DNA of 64,000 nucleotides from Aplysia californica (lineage: Eukaryota > Mollusca > Gastropoda > Aplysiida > Aplysiidae), in the NCBI RefSeq assembly GCF_000002075.1, contig NW_004797435.1:25490-89489 (forward strand), in the 5' to 3' direction. Shown in pieces: positions 11,812 through 23,741 of this stretch. How positions within the stretch are numbered: position 1 is the first letter of the stretch; every line of letters begins with the position of its first letter. The position numbers and the translations under genes are program-made. The notes under the pieces are model-generated. The model saw only the letters and a program-made list of their open reading frames with translations, did no database searches and was not told where the DNA came from.

Positions 11812-12990
11812 TCCCGCATTTGCAAGACAGATTGAGTTTTAATTGGTGTGGTAAAAAAAAACGTAACGTGCGTAACGACAAAGACAGAGGAACTCTGTCA
11901 GAGATAGAAAGCTATCAATTTTGGACAAGTAAAGTAAAGGGGAGAGGCAACTGGACAAGCGTAGATCTTGAGACTCACAATAGGATAATAAGTGAAAATG
12001 GCATGCCTCATAGCACAAAACGTTATCGTCGAAAATCAACAATAGGATGGGCTGCAGTCTGCCATCAAACAACACTATCCTTGGAAGGTATGTAGATTTT
12101 AAAAGGCTAGACATGTGTACCTGTGTCTAACAAAATGGTTAGTCGTCGGAGAGTTGAACTCTATCTTTCGATAATTTCTGTTGACAAAATTTTAATATAC
12201 GTTCTCAATTTGAAGGCATGCCATTTCAATATAACTCTTAGTCATTTCCGGTTCCCACGTCAGGGAACAGATCAAACGGTGGCTATGGTTTCTTGAGGAT
12301 AATGATAATGATAATTCATTCATAGAAAGAGTTGTTCTGTGATGAAGCCCATCTTTATTTGAACAAAGACGTGAACACAAGAAATGACTTTCACTGGAGT
12401 CCAGAAAGACCAGACAAAGTCGTTGACCGCAACCTGCACACACAGAATGCGTGGGTTGCTGTAGGACTCATTGGTCCGAACTGGTTGAAGACTATGGTAT
12501 AGCAACAGAACAGTGGTAGTAGATCAATATGTGAAGATTCTTGATCGGTGTTGAAGATCATTGGGAAGATTATGTGGGACCTCAGGAGCGGAAATGACCG
12601 TGGTTCTAGCAAGAAGGAGCACGCTATAAGCTCTAGTCATCGAGTGGAACCAGAATCACTTCAACAGAAGTTGCGGTATACCTTGTGCCTGAGCTTCACA
12701 CAATCCCAGCCTGAACCCGTTGGACTTCCAACAATGGGGCAGATGTGTGTCCAGACTTTTCCCAACCATTGTGAACTGAGGCAAAACGTGGAGCACATAT
12801 AAAATGTAAAATTCTCCGAGAGCAGCGCCAGAGCAGAAGGTAGTAAATCATGTTTCAACGCCGAACAAGGAAGTGTGTCTCTCATGACTGTCGCCACATA
12901 AAGCGCATTCTTTGACTGCCCAGAACTTCTGTAACGAATAGTGGGATTCTCCTGTAACCTAGTCAGACTAAATTCACAAATGGTTCTCAT
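11812..12990 (+). mobile_element. Degenerate Tc1/mariner-like transposon
   Basis: The left part (11812-12020) is shared with 3395-3660 and may be the 5' non-coding end. The right part encodes a broken transposase (separate entry). The terminal inverted repeats were not delimited. The region 11180-11810 before it holds nothing recognised. Confidence 0.5.
12329..12800 (+). pseudogene. Tc1/mariner (DDE_3-type) transposase relic
   Basis: The frame starting near 12329 reads LFCDEAHLYLNKDVNTRND, then WSPERPDKVVDRNLHTQN and VAVGLIGPNW. This follows the order of Tc1/mariner-type transposases: the second catalytic Asp in a CDEAH-type motif, then W-x-x-E-R/N-P, then V-x-V-G-x-I-G-P. Further on, at about 12700, TQSQPEPVGLPTMGQ sits where the family has SPDLNPIEHxW. 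In-frame stops and at least one frame change break it, and the first catalytic region is not recognisable. A dead plain DNA transposon gene. Confidence 0.6.
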
Positions 12991-13012
12991 TTTCCTAAAT
13001 TATTTTACAGTA

Positions 13013-13959
13013 CAGTAGTCTCCGCCTAAACGCACGCCATACAAAAGCACGCTCCGCTCAAACGCACGCTTTCGTCATCGGACGAGTTTTTTACTATATA
13101 ATTTAGACGTACAAACGCACGGTCACTCTTTCTAAACGCACGCTCCGATCCGCGAAACACGCCGACAAGTTAAGCTTGGCAAGGGTAAATTTTCACTACA
13201 ACCGGCACAGCTTGCAAAAGACAAGCCTAGAATTTACTAGAAAACTGTATATTTGGTGAGAGTGACGGACAGCGTTTACACACACCCTACTTTTCACTGA
13301 CGCATAGGTGTCGGTCTAGAGCTGGTCGGTTAAGTTGGGGGTGGGGGGACTGAAATGTTTTTTGATTTGTGACTGGAAATGTATCTTTGAGAGAAGGTTT
13401 CAGACTGGTGTTTGAGTTTGAGTGACTGCGTGTAATGTTTAGTTAGATCTACATGCAACTTGCGTGATTGCCGTAAAACACTAGACAGGCCTCTATAGGA
13501 TTAAAGATTAGCCAAGTAAGCCTAATAAGCTGCGCTCGAAGAGCTTATAATGTACTTGTTCAACGAATCACAAGAGAAAATGTTTCTCGAGGATGATTCT
13601 CATGAATTTACGGTCGGGATGGTTGCTTGGAAAAGCCACGTGGCTGGTCCGTTGTCTCTATGACTATGACCAACAGTTATAGTGCATATTTATTACACCG
13701 AGTTTGTCTTTTTCCTCCCCCCCCCCCCTTTAACGCCTTTGTATTTTTAACTCCTGTCGGGGAATCCTTCACAAAACAGTCATGTGTCGTCACATTATCT
13801 GCCAAAATGTACCCCTCCAAGGGAGATCACTAGAGTAATAAGGAATTGTGATCACTGCGTCCCTTCCTCCCCTTGCAAAGGTTCATGTAAACGCACGCTC
13901 CGTATAAACACACGCTAAGGAGCCCTCCCGAGCACCGTGCGTTTAGGCGGAGACTACTG
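13013..13959 (+). mobile_element. Pogo/Tigger-like TIR element, copy 1
   Basis: A 947-bp element starting CAGTAGTCTCCGCCTAAACG and ending with its complement at 13940-13959, flanked by TA on both sides (13011-13012, 13960-13961). A TA target and CAGT-type ends fit the Tc1/mariner-pogo group. The subterminal part repeats AAACGCACGC-type words. No transposase is seen, so it is non-autonomous. A second copy at 32.5-34.3 kb shows the same ends. Confidence 0.8.
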
Positions 13960-14096
13960 TACCCTTGACAGATTTTAAAAATGTGAGCACTTGGGATACG
14001 TGACAAACACACACATGCGGGCATGCGCGCGTACTCATTCAACCACACTCAGCGTGTGAGAGCGTATGTTATTGTGTGCATGTGTGTGAGTGTGTG

Positions 14097-14097
<1 letters not shown>

Positions 14098-14178
<81 letters not shown>
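14098..14178. repeat. TG microsatellite
   Basis: Long TG run. From 14180 to 15840 no gene is seen; that stretch has G-rich runs (15188-15258) and AT-rich spacer. Confidence 0.95.
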
Positions 14179-14180
<2 letters not shown>

Positions 14181-15970
14181 CATGTTTGGGTTGGTGCAAT
14201 CTCAGAGCGTGTTACTGAACAATTGTTCTGATTTGTACGTGACTGGTCAAGGGTAGTACATGTTACTAACTAAAAATTACTGAAGGTGGTCATGTTCACC
14301 TGTCACTGAAAGCTTATTTCGTGGGGAAATGAACATATAACATTAATTTCATTTAATATATCAGAGAGGGGCCAACGTTTCAAAAATATCAAATTTATTG
14401 TTTAAAAAACTACGTTTTCGAACTTTGACGTTGTCAAACTCAAATAGCTGGGGGTTTTCTTTTGCGTTTTTCTCAAAAACTACTTTTTCACCCTGGCTGT
14501 CCTCAGAGAAATCCGCGCGCGCAACCCGCAAGTTGCGTACGCAACTTTTGCCATTTTTGTGAATTCGCGAATTTTAGACAATTTTCTGCAAAAGTTGGAA
14601 AAATAATAATTTAATTTCGGTAAAAATAACCGAAATTTTCTTCCACAACTAAAAATAAATAATAAATAACGACGCGAAGGGGTCAATTCGTACCTGAAAT
14701 TAGATCTACCACTTCCTTTGCACTACGGGGTGCCCAGTGCCCGTTGCGGATGAGATTGGGCTGGGATGATCGCCCGACTCGTTGCCTGAAAACAACGCGT
14801 TTCTTTTTGAGGCAATGAGTCGGGCGCGATCGATTTGTGCCACGATAGCCACTATGCGCCGTCAGTCTGTCGAGCAAACCGACCCGTCCCGACCTGACCA
14901 GGACCTCCCCAAAATAGTCCTGTTTGGACTGAATCATCTTCTACTTCTTCTTGATCTAGCTAAATCTAGACTCCAGATATCTATAATAGAGTAAACTCAA
15001 TCGTAAACACGATCGTCTGATTACTTAGCTTGCTTGGTTCCGTAGCACCAGGTAGATAGATCTAATACCAAAATTTGTGAAAGACTAAATCTTAGGCCAG
15101 GAGGGTAGATCTAGACATGGATCGATTCATCCAGAAAACCCGTAGGGGATGTTCAAATATAATCTTACGCCTGGAAAAGGCCTAAAAAAGGGGGGGGGGG
15201 TGTCTTGACTTATTTAAAAGAAAAGTGTAAGAAGGGGGGAGGGGAGGGGGGGGGGGGTCTTGAACCAATGTAATTTTCACTTTTGTAAGGTGAAAAAAAA
15301 AGGAAAATAATTTATGACAACATACATTTTTAAAGACAAAACATGACATAAAAAAGAGTAAACTCTGCTATTCACTTAGAAGTTTAATATTTCCGGAAAA
15401 GTTCCGCTTATACCATATTTAATTATTACATGTATGTCACATGTATGATTTTAACACAGATTTGCAGTTTGCGAATTTCTTTTTTTTTTTTGCGATAAAT
15501 TTATTTTTTTTCGGGTTTGGGGGGGGCGGGGGGTGGGGAGGAAAATGTAAGAAAAGTGTGAAAGGGGGGTGGGGTGCAAAAATCCCCCAAAAGGTGTAAG
15601 ATTATATTTAAACTGTTTTGGTACACCATACAACCTCCATGCAGTTTTGGTTTTACTACGGTAGAGATTCACATTTAACTTTTGATTTTGATCTAACAAA
15701 ACTCACGTTGGTTACTTTGATTGCAATGAGCATACCAACAATGTATTCCAATATATTCCATGACATTTTTAGCTCTGTACACGTCTTGCAACTTTTCTTG
15801 AAACTTTTTGCAACTTTTGCTATTTTCAAATTCAACTTTCTCTAAGGCGGACTCTCCATAGACGGCACACGGCACGCGGCACATGACTTGTCGGCACGTG
15901 CCGTACCACAGGCTAATACCCCTCCCTCCATAGGCCATAGCACGACATCACAACACAACACATCACAACT

Positions 15971-16231
15971 ATGGATTCGTCTGATGAAGATACTCTGATC
16001 ATGTTAGCAATTCTAAATAATCGAAAAAAGAAGAGGAAAAAGCGGATCATGTGGTGCAGAGAACATTTTCTATTGAGGAGTAGTAGAGGAGAGTTTCATC
16101 GACCTTTCAGCTCCATGATGAGACGTAGAGATGAGACATTGTTCTTCAACTACCTAAGAATGTCATACAGAACGTATGATGAACTGAAGAACCTAGTGCT
16201 TCCTCGTCTACAACCAATTGGTTGTAATTTA
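15971..16231 (+). pseudogene. N-terminal fragment of a Harbinger nuclease
   Basis: Codes for a basic segment (NNRKKKRKKRIMWCREH), then DETLFFNYLRMSYRTYDEL and LVLPRL. This is the usual N-terminal pattern of PIF/Harbinger nucleases before the DDE_4 catalytic domain. The frame runs a few codons past the deletion point and stops at 16237. The catalytic DDE region is absent, so no activity is expected. The start ATG at 15971 is followed by an acidic MDSSDEDT segment and appears genuine. Confidence 0.8.
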
Positions 16232-16315
16232 TCGTGAACCAATCGGGTTTTGGGGGTCCCAAAGAAGCGATTGGTCTTCCACAAGTTCAATAATTTCTTT
16301 CTTGTAGTCATCCAT
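16232..16315 (-). pseudogene. N-terminal fragment of a MADF/Myb-like Harbinger protein
   Basis: The minus-strand frame starts at 16315 with MDDYKKEIIELVEDQ and continues LLWDPQNP before ending at a stop at the deletion point. A short helix followed by a LxxLWDP segment is the start of MADF/SANT-type DNA-binding domains, which are the second protein of PIF/Harbinger elements and help bring the nuclease to the ends. Only 27 residues remain. Confidence 0.65.
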
Positions 16316-16699
16316 TTTGGCAGCACACGACACAAAAAACGAGCAATGCAGCAAAGCAAGGCACGCAATGTTTCGTCGTGGCTGTGTCGTGCCGTCAATG
16401 GAGTGTGCAACTCTAAATGGTTGTGTTTGATTCTATTTCGCACGCGTGCCGTGTGCTGTGTGCCGTGTGCCGTGTGCCGTCTATGGAGGGTCCGCCTAAG
16501 GAAACTACAAGGCTGACTGACTGAGACAACTTTTGACGGAGAACCTGGATACCTAGAGGTGTTATCTCTGGCTCAGAGGTTAGTGGCTATGGTCACTATT
16601 AGCTGCCGTCATGCATTCTGAGTGTAATTAGTTTGTGCGTTTGGCTTCATCTTGTTTTTGCATTTTCTGTTCTTATTAATACGTTTCTTTTTCGTTTCT

Positions 16700-16850
16700 T
16701 CCTCAAAAGAGGAAAGAAAAATGTTTTAAAAAGACATCTGGACCTACCTGTCAAACATGAAACATCTGCAGACATGAGAACAACTTTTGATTGATTGAAA
16801 AATTGAACAGGCTCAAGGAACAAAACCCCTAACCCTAAAACCCCTAACTC
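16700..16850 (+). repeat. Dispersed repeat shared with 8.0-8.2 kb, with CCCTAA-like words
   Basis: Second copy of the repeat at 8040-8240. It is followed by several CCCCTAACCCTAAAA words (about 16820-16850) that resemble degenerate telomeric repeat. No gene is seen between 16500 and 17188. Confidence 0.55.
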
Positions 16851-17188
16851 CTAAGATCGTTTAACAAGCGAAATGATCAACTTGTCAATTAAATGACTTA
16901 TTACTGATATTACTTCCCTTTAGTCACACGGCGAGGTGTTTGGTTAACTTGTGAAGTGAAAAATGCGAAAAGTCGTGAAAGCGGGGAATCCAAAAGTATG
17001 CTACTGCTGCGGAAGTATGCGACAAAGAGCGCGGCGAGACAATGACATAATTCGACGAGGACAGCCTTATGTCGTTGCGTGCATCGTAAATGTTCTTAAG
17101 TAAATATAAAATTCTCTGCTGCTGTCCACTTTTGGCCTAGATCAGGGAATCTTGAATTTCCAGAAATCTCTTTTGGCCGGATTAGACA

Positions 17189-17288
17189 NNNNNNNNNNNN
17201 NNNNNNNNNNNNNNNNNNNNNNNNNNNNNNNNNNNNNNNNNNNNNNNNNNNNNNNNNNNNNNNNNNNNNNNNNNNNNNNNNNNNNNNN
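17189..17288. other. Assembly gap (100 N)
   Basis: Exactly 100 unknown bases, the usual placeholder for a gap of unknown size. It interrupts the 5' side of the degenerate ORF that follows, so that element may be longer than it appears. Confidence 1.
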
Positions 17289-18340
17289 GGGTGAAAGCCA
17301 CATTGAGCTATCAAGTGTTCTGCCAAAAGTTAAAGAAAAACAATTTGGGTTTACTTTCAACCAAGAAAGACCAGTGCGACATTTGTACCAGCTTCAAATC
17401 TGGAAACCTCACAGAAACAGAATACACAGCTCATCAAATATGAATATGAGGAAAGCTGCAGCTAGACCAGAGAAGGAGAAGGACAGGGAGGCTGCACTGA
17501 ACCCAGAGAACAAAGTGTGTGTCCTTTGTACGGAGATCCAGTGCGTCCTTCTAGTCTCATCACTAAAGACATCCACCTTATATTATAAAACAAAACTGGC
17601 TGTACACAATTTTACGATTTAGGATCTTGCTACCAGAGACGCCAGATGATATGTCTGGTATGAAAGTGAAGTTGGTCTGAGCTTCAACAGTTTTCATCAT
17701 GTCTGACTCACTAACTGATATTGCAAGTGACTGACTTCAACCACTTCATCATCTGCAGTGATTGGTGCAACTACTAAAACAGAAAGCCACCCTGGTGAGT
17801 GCAATGGTCTCGCTGGCCAAAGAGCTTGACATCACAGTTGAGCAGAAATTCTCACCAAGGGCCATACCCAAATGGAAGTGGATTCAGTCCATGGCACTAT
17901 TGAGCGATCGCTAAAAAACGCACCGATGTACATCCCAATGGACTACGTGAACATCATGCTCAAAGCCAGACGCATTCCCAGGCCCTATGAAGTTATGTAC
18001 CTGGCCCACAGCTTTTTCAAAGATTTCGCAAAGGTCGGAGAGCACTAAACAATCCGTCCAGGGAGAAAAGCAGGCGACCCTACTGTCAGTGACTTGCAGG
18101 CATCAAAGTACACTCCAGTCTTTAAAATTCAGTACAAGCTGAACTTTGATGATGGATAGCAGGCGCTGCAAGGACCAAGAAATCTGAACACCCTGTGTAC
18201 GACGGTTACTGCTGGACCTCTCTGCAAAGACAGATTGAAGATAACTGCCAACCAGTATAAACATCTACTGGAGTTGAAGGCCGTCGTACCACGATGCTAC
18301 CACAATTACCATGAAAATTTGCCTCCATAAGAAGTTTTGA
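17289..18340 (+). pseudogene. Degenerate transposon-type protein gene, family uncertain
   Basis: Fragments in several frames read TLYYKTKLAVHNFTIYDL, then VWYESEVGLSFNSF, later MEVDSVHGTIER and YIPMDYVNIML, then an IRPGRKAGDPTVSDL segment and YKLNFDDG. From memory, this order (YYK-KL-x-NFT-Y, EVDSVH, YxPxDYV, IRPG...GDP-V-DL) occurs in uncharacterised proteins present in many copies in invertebrate genomes, so I take it as mobile-element derived. It is clearly broken, and no inverted repeats were found around it. A pseudogenised host gene is an alternative. Confidence 0.45.
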
Positions 18341-18689
18341 AAGCGATCAAGCCAAATTCGATTATTGTAGAGTCTTTCAAAACAATGGTAACTTTTGTCG
18401 TATTGCCTTGTTGTAGCCATAGGACACATAGTGAGGCAGACATGCTCTTCTATCGTCGAGAAAACTCAATAAAGTAGTAGTTGTCAAGCCACGCACCTTG
18501 GAGAAAGTTGGCGCATTCTTTGTTACTCACAGAGTCTTTTTGTATAATAATATGTAACCAACTTCACCCAAACCATTGCAAAGGTAGCAGAGCTTTTGTG
18601 TGGCTTTCTACTTTCATTTTTCTTAGTATTACCTTTTTCCAGGCCTTTGAATGGCGACCTAGTGCCAATAGTACCGTCTCAGACACTGT

Positions 18690-19056
18690 CATAAATTCTA
18701 AAGGCCTGCTGCTGCTGCTACTACTGTTGTTTTTGTTGTTGTAGTTGTTGTTTTTGTAGTTGTTGCTGTAGCTGCTCTCCCTTACCCTTCAAACCTCCTG
18801 TTCTTCTACTTCAAATGTAATTAATACACCCATTGCTGTGTTCTGCTTCTTCTACTTCTCTAAAATGTTCTCCTTTGGGACTGCTGTTTTTGCCCGAATT
18901 GAATCCGTAGCTATGAAATGGCAGCAGCTGATAGTATGTTTGTAGCAATAATAGAGTCTTCCTCCTCTTCCTTTTTCTTCTTCTTACTCCTCCTCTTTTT
19001 TTCTCCTTATCCTCCTCCTTCTCACCCTCTTCCTCCTCCCCCTCCTCCTCCTCCTC
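18690..19056. repeat. Low-complexity stretches
   Basis: A GCTGCT/TTGTTG trinucleotide-rich run (18700-18775) and a pyrimidine run of CTC/TCC repeats (18955-19056). No gene or element was recognised from 18340 to 19900. Confidence 0.8.
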
Positions 19057-19904
19057 GATCAAATACGTTACCGTCAAGTGTGGTTTGGCTGAATTCAACC
19101 AAACTCAAGCCCAGCAGTAGCTTCCTGATAAAATCAGTCAACCCACAAAATTGAGAGTTGGTTGGTTTTATCCAGGAAAATTTGAGCGACATAACCATCT
19201 AATCCACGCAGTTTCATTAAAAGCAATTTTTAAAGGAAAAAAAGGTCTACAGTTTTTCGGTAAAGTGTTTTTATAGGTGTTTAAAGCATTGATTTATCGT
19301 TAGACGCCTTTGTTTTGAAATTAAACAGTTTATTCCTTCTCCTGCAAAATTTACCTCGCTGGGGTTAGTCGGTTTTATCATAAGGCCGACAATATGTACC
19401 TTCACAATACAGTTACCCCGCGTATACCCTAATTTTCCTTAAATTTCACGCCTGAATGTCGCTTGTCACAACCTCGGAAAACCACTTCGAATTATTCTTG
19501 ACTTAAGTAGTTTTAGGTTAGTTTTAGCATAAATTTCTTTCATCGCGGCCCCTATAGCGTTCCCGTGCCGTAGAATCTCCGTATTGATCATTTCTCTAGA
19601 TCTAGACAAATTTGTACAAAAGTTTCTTTCTAACAGTAATTTTCTGTCTAAGTTCACAAGTCAATTTACTTGATCAACGCGCAGATTTTCCAGCCGCGGC
19701 AACAATCCGAAGATAGACAGAAGGAATGAGTGAATGATAGAAAGGAGGAAATTGGCACAAAACATTCGCCAGATTTCGATCAATCCACAGGTAAAAATGT
19801 ACTGCCGACAAGCCCGCAATGAATGCAAGGGGCTAGCGGAATAATGGCCGATTGCAGGAAATGCTCAATCTGGCAGGTTTCTATAACATTAACTTGTGGC
19901 CGAG

Positions 19905-20085
19905 AGAATTACCGTAAAAATCCGTAACTTATACTAGTACTAGACGGTACAAAGGCGAGTACAGATCTTTTGCTACGGAATTTCGGTAATCCTACGCTGT
20001 CGCAGCGGACGGAGTTGATAATGATGCAGGAACAAGTACGGAACTGGCAGAAAGTACGGATTTCCGTAAAAATACGGAAGAGTGG
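19905..20085 (+). repeat. Diverged repeat pair, copy 1 (partner 20660-20880)
   Basis: Shares TTGCxACGGAATTTCGGTA, a following CCTAxGCT.TCG block, and AAAAATACxGAAGA plus AAGCACTG with 20660-20880 on the same strand. The word GGAAGCACT also closes related fragments at 30604 and 43489, so this may be the end of an unclassified TIR element. Confidence 0.5.
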
Positions 20086-20137
20086 AAGCACTGTTTTAAC
20101 AATAAAGTAAGTGGAAAAAAAAACGTAACTTGCATAC

Positions 20138-20385
20138 ATCGTTTTCTGCTTATGTTGATCCATATAAATCCCAGGCCACGCTTTCTCCCTTGTACCAGTA
20201 CTGTACATCCATAATAGTATAACAGCTAGGTCTATAAAACTTGACAGTTATAGTTCAACTTTTTTTCTGCTTATGTTGTGTGGTACCCGTATAGTCCAAG
20301 GCCATGTTGTTCTCCCTTGTGCTGTTGTTCCCCCAAGAGTATAAAAGCTAGATCTAAATAACTTGACAGTTAATGTTCAACTTAA
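20138..20385 (+). repeat. Tandem duplication, about 127-bp unit x2
   Basis: TTCTGCTTATGTTG starts both units (20138 and 20265). Each continues with CC.TATA.....AGGCCA, a TCTCCCTTGT block, and a final AACTTGACAGTTA.GTTCAACTT. The units diverge moderately. Confidence 0.7.
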
Positions 20386-21107
20386 ATCCACAACATAATT
20401 TTTTCAAATAACAAGTCTGATAAAAAAATCAAACTCTCTTGAGACATTCCTTTTCTTGGCAGGCCCAAGATCTATTGAACCACATTTCTTCCTCTTGTTT
20501 ACAGTGCTGGTGCTCTGCTTGCTTGTGCTTTAGAAGTGACAGACACTGTCTACACCTTCAGATTATAAAAGAGCACTTCCAGTATGAGTTGGCTATTGTT
20601 GACTTAGTAATTCCGGAATTCGCATTTTTAAAAATAATATAATTTTTAATTATTTTTTTAAAACACAAATTTTTGCGGAAATTTTTCTATTTGCCGAAAA
20701 CTGGAAGCACTGACTTTTACAAGACAACATGAAAGCGATCACGGATCCTTTGCAACGGAATTTCGGTAGCCCTAGGCTATCGTATTTTTTACAGATGAAA
20801 TTGGTTATGATAGGGGAGCACGGACCTATCAGTACAGATTTGCGTAAAAATACTGAAGATTGTAAGCACTGCTCCACTACACATATTCACCCAAAGCAGA
20901 CAAAGAAAATATACTAATCCTCACTAATAACACAAAATGATCAATACAGAAAACTGGACACACATTTGACTAATCACAACATGTAAACATGTATATCATC
21001 AGAAATAACAAACACTTGGGTGAATCGGCCTAAATCCCCCCTTACTCACATAGCACAATCTACTTTATTTTTAAAATGCTGAGCATTATCACTGAGAACA
21101 CACATAC

Positions 21108-21280
21108 CAATGTAACCGGCGGCAAATGTGACAACAAGCTGCTCTCCCTTGGTGCACTCTGAACGTGGCTTTGGTACCACATTCTTGTACAAAAGCTCGA
21201 CTGTGCGTTCAAAGCAAGCAAACTTCATCATTGTGTATGGGATCTGACGGGCCCACAGTGGAACAAGGCCTTTGTAGAAC
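21108..21280 (-). CDS. SLC25A3: SLC25A3 mitochondrial phosphate carrier, fourth coding exon
   Basis: Codes for FYKGLVPLWARQIPYTMMKF, then ACFERTVELLYKNVVPKPR and a GEQLVVTFAAGYI helix. This closely follows animal phosphate carriers at the end of the second and start of the third mitochondrial-carrier repeat. The acceptor is CAG at 21283-21281; the exon starts in phase 2, completing a Gly codon split with the previous exon. The donor GTATGT follows 21108 in phase 1. The next residues expected (the third PxD signature and the C-terminus, about 100 residues) are not recognisable down to position 1, so they lie outside the window or beyond a very large intron. Confidence 0.95.
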
Positions 21281-22486
21281 CTGTAACAAGAAGCACAAAT
21301 CACATTAATAACAAACACAAGAATCTTTTTTTTTTAATCCTCCAAGTACCCAATACAATGTGCTGTGGTGTCAAGGCTATTTAAAAGAATTTATTTAGAA
21401 TAAGGATAAGAAAATAAAGAACAGCAATAGAAGACAGCAAATGAGGTACTGATAACTATACATTTTCTGAAAGCTTTTGAGTCGAATATTCTTACATTAC
21501 TGCGGGGAAAAAAAATAAATGTTCAGTGACCGTGATCTTCTGTCATTGACAATGAATATCAGATCATTTTGTTTACAAATGTGTCACTATATCCCTCAGT
21601 GTATTTTTTATGAATATGCAGTGAGTCCATGAATCCCGAATATGAAAATCATGAATTCTCGGGTACCTTGAACATAATGCTTGGTCCCGTTTCAGTGCTT
21701 ATGTTATCTTTGTATTGACTTCACGGAGTTCCTGAACACTCGGAACATGCAACACTTGAGTCTCGAACAAATCCACTTCGCATTCTCAACTAAAGACCTG
21801 GCTATACAGCCTTTCTGGCCGCGGGTAGGTGTTTCTTTGTTTCTGTTACAGCCAAAACATGGGCCTCGTCTCACTAAGAGAAGCTGGAAGAAGGGGGGAC
21901 GAGGAGTGATGCAGACCGAACCGCATGACTGGCTCGCCACGTGTGCAATCATGGTGAGGGTCGCTGGGGGTGCAGATGACAAGAGGCATAACTTTCTGTA
22001 AGCCAATGAAATGAGAAGAAAGGAATGGCGTAGGAGTCAGCTGAGCACACGTGAGATCTTCTGCTGTCCACATTCATTCATCTTCTTGCTTTCACACCGT
22101 CAACACATTCATCGAGGGAGCTAACCATGTTAATTGTTTTAACGTTCTTTTTTACCTCCCTTGATTTTCTCTATTTCTTTGTATTTGGGGCTTTCGATTT
22201 TATTGATTGGGTAGATGTTTTACGTACTATCGACACAATTTGGTCATTTAAGCGCCATCAGGTTTCACCGCTACAAAATCAGACGTGTTTTTAGTAAGAG
22301 TCTTTCGGAGCTCGCAACCGCAAACGATCACACTATTTCCATTATGCTAAAAAGACGAACAAACATTTATTTTAAAAAAAATTTTTGGTAAATATGGAAA
22401 AGGCTTATTTACATTTGTATATATACAATATAAATTTCAGTGTATGTATATATACACCGTATGTATATATACACCGATAACAATGA

Positions 22487-23614
22487 CTATATATATTCAT
22501 ATTCTATTAGTCCAATTTCTTTTATATAACTTAAAATTTTTCTAGGCTCTATGATGTCAAAAAGGGTCTTAATATCTTTACATTTGAAATATTTCTCACG
22601 AACATAATTAAATTCGACACATTCCGTTAGGATGTGCCGAACTGTGAAATTTGTGTTGCACGCCACGCAAAAAGGAGCTTCCTCTCCTTCGAGCAAATGT
22701 TTGTGCGTGACGTGCGTGTGTCCTATCTTTAGTCGGGTAAAAATTACTTTTTCTCTTCGTGGTAGAGAGAGTGGTTTCCTGGGCGTAAGTTTCGGTTGAA
22801 TGTAATGGAGTATGTTGTGTACTTGTTGATTCCAAATATGGGACCAGGAGGATGTGATGTGTTCTTTTACTTTCGGTTTCATGTCAGAGAAAGGAATTTT
22901 ACTATTTTTGTTTTCAGGTAGTTTTAGAGATTCTTTGGCAAATTGGTCAACGGCTTCGTTGCCATCAATGCCTACATGGCTTGGAAGCCAAGCTACTGTA
23001 ATAGTTTTTCCAGACTGATGTAGAAAATGCAGTTTAATGATAAGTTTTAAAATTCTGTTGTCGGAGGTGTCAGAGCGCTCTAAATATTTCAGACAAGAGA
23101 GAGAGTCTGAAAGGATTAGGAAAGTAGACTTGGTTGATTGATCTATAATATTTAGGGCCATTTCAAGAGCTGTAGCCTCAGCAGTGTAGACTGAAGCTTC
23201 TGGGTGGAGTTTCCTTAAGCTTAAGCTGTGTGGCGATGCAAGGGCAGCAGCTCCTACTGAGGAGTCATTTTTGGATCCGTCTGTAAAAAGTATCTCTGCT
23301 TCAGGGTATCTATTTATTAGCTGTTTGTATGAGTTTAAGTATGTAGTTTTGTCTGTAGACTTTTTGTTGTGTTTTTCAAGACTAGTATCTATGTTTGGTT
23401 TGGTTAAATGCCATGGAGGTATGCTGGACATGGCAAAGGGCTCGATTATGTCTTCAGAAAAATCAATGTCTTTGAGATCGTTCTGGATTCTTATTCCGAA
23501 AGGGCTTACTTTATTTCCTAAGGGGGATAGAGTTTTGAGATCTTCGGGAAGGCCAAAGACACATTTGTGGGCTGGGTTTTGGGGTACTGAGCTAAGTTTC
23601 AAAGCATACTGCAA
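22487..23614 (-). pseudogene. LINE ORF2, RNase H and C-terminal part
   Basis: 375 open residues. After a linker comes an RNase H domain: Asp in ILFTDGSKND, Glu in YTAEATALEMAL, Asp in LILSDSLSCLKYL and the last acidic position in DGNEAVDQFAKESL, with WLPSHVGI before it. So all four catalytic acidic residues (DEDD) are present. The end has a C-x2-C...H...C segment (FCVACNTNFTVRHILTEC), usual in ORF2 proteins of this kind. This part is the best preserved of the element and shows no internal stop. Confidence 0.85.
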
Positions 23615-23741
23615 AGAGAGTTTTTTCCTTTTAAGTTCTAAAGCTGGTTCATGCGCTTCTGCCTGTAAACTTTCTACAGGTGAAGTACGGAAAGCACCTA
23701 GGATTGTTTTGAAGGGTTTTTGTGATGGAATTGATTTTGAT

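Larger units (their letters stand above)
15846..16496 (+). mobile_element. Deletion derivative of a PIF/Harbinger transposon
   Basis: A 651-bp element. The left end GGCGGACTCTCCATAGACGG and the right end, its complement with one difference, form inverted repeats of about 40 bp rich in GGCACACGGCAC. TAA flanks both sides (15843-15845, 16497-16499), the 3-bp target duplication typical of PIF/Harbinger. Inside are the first part of the nuclease gene (plus strand) and the first codons of a MADF/Myb-like gene (minus strand). They meet tail to tail with the middle of the autonomous element missing. Structure, target site and both gene fragments agree. Confidence 0.9.
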
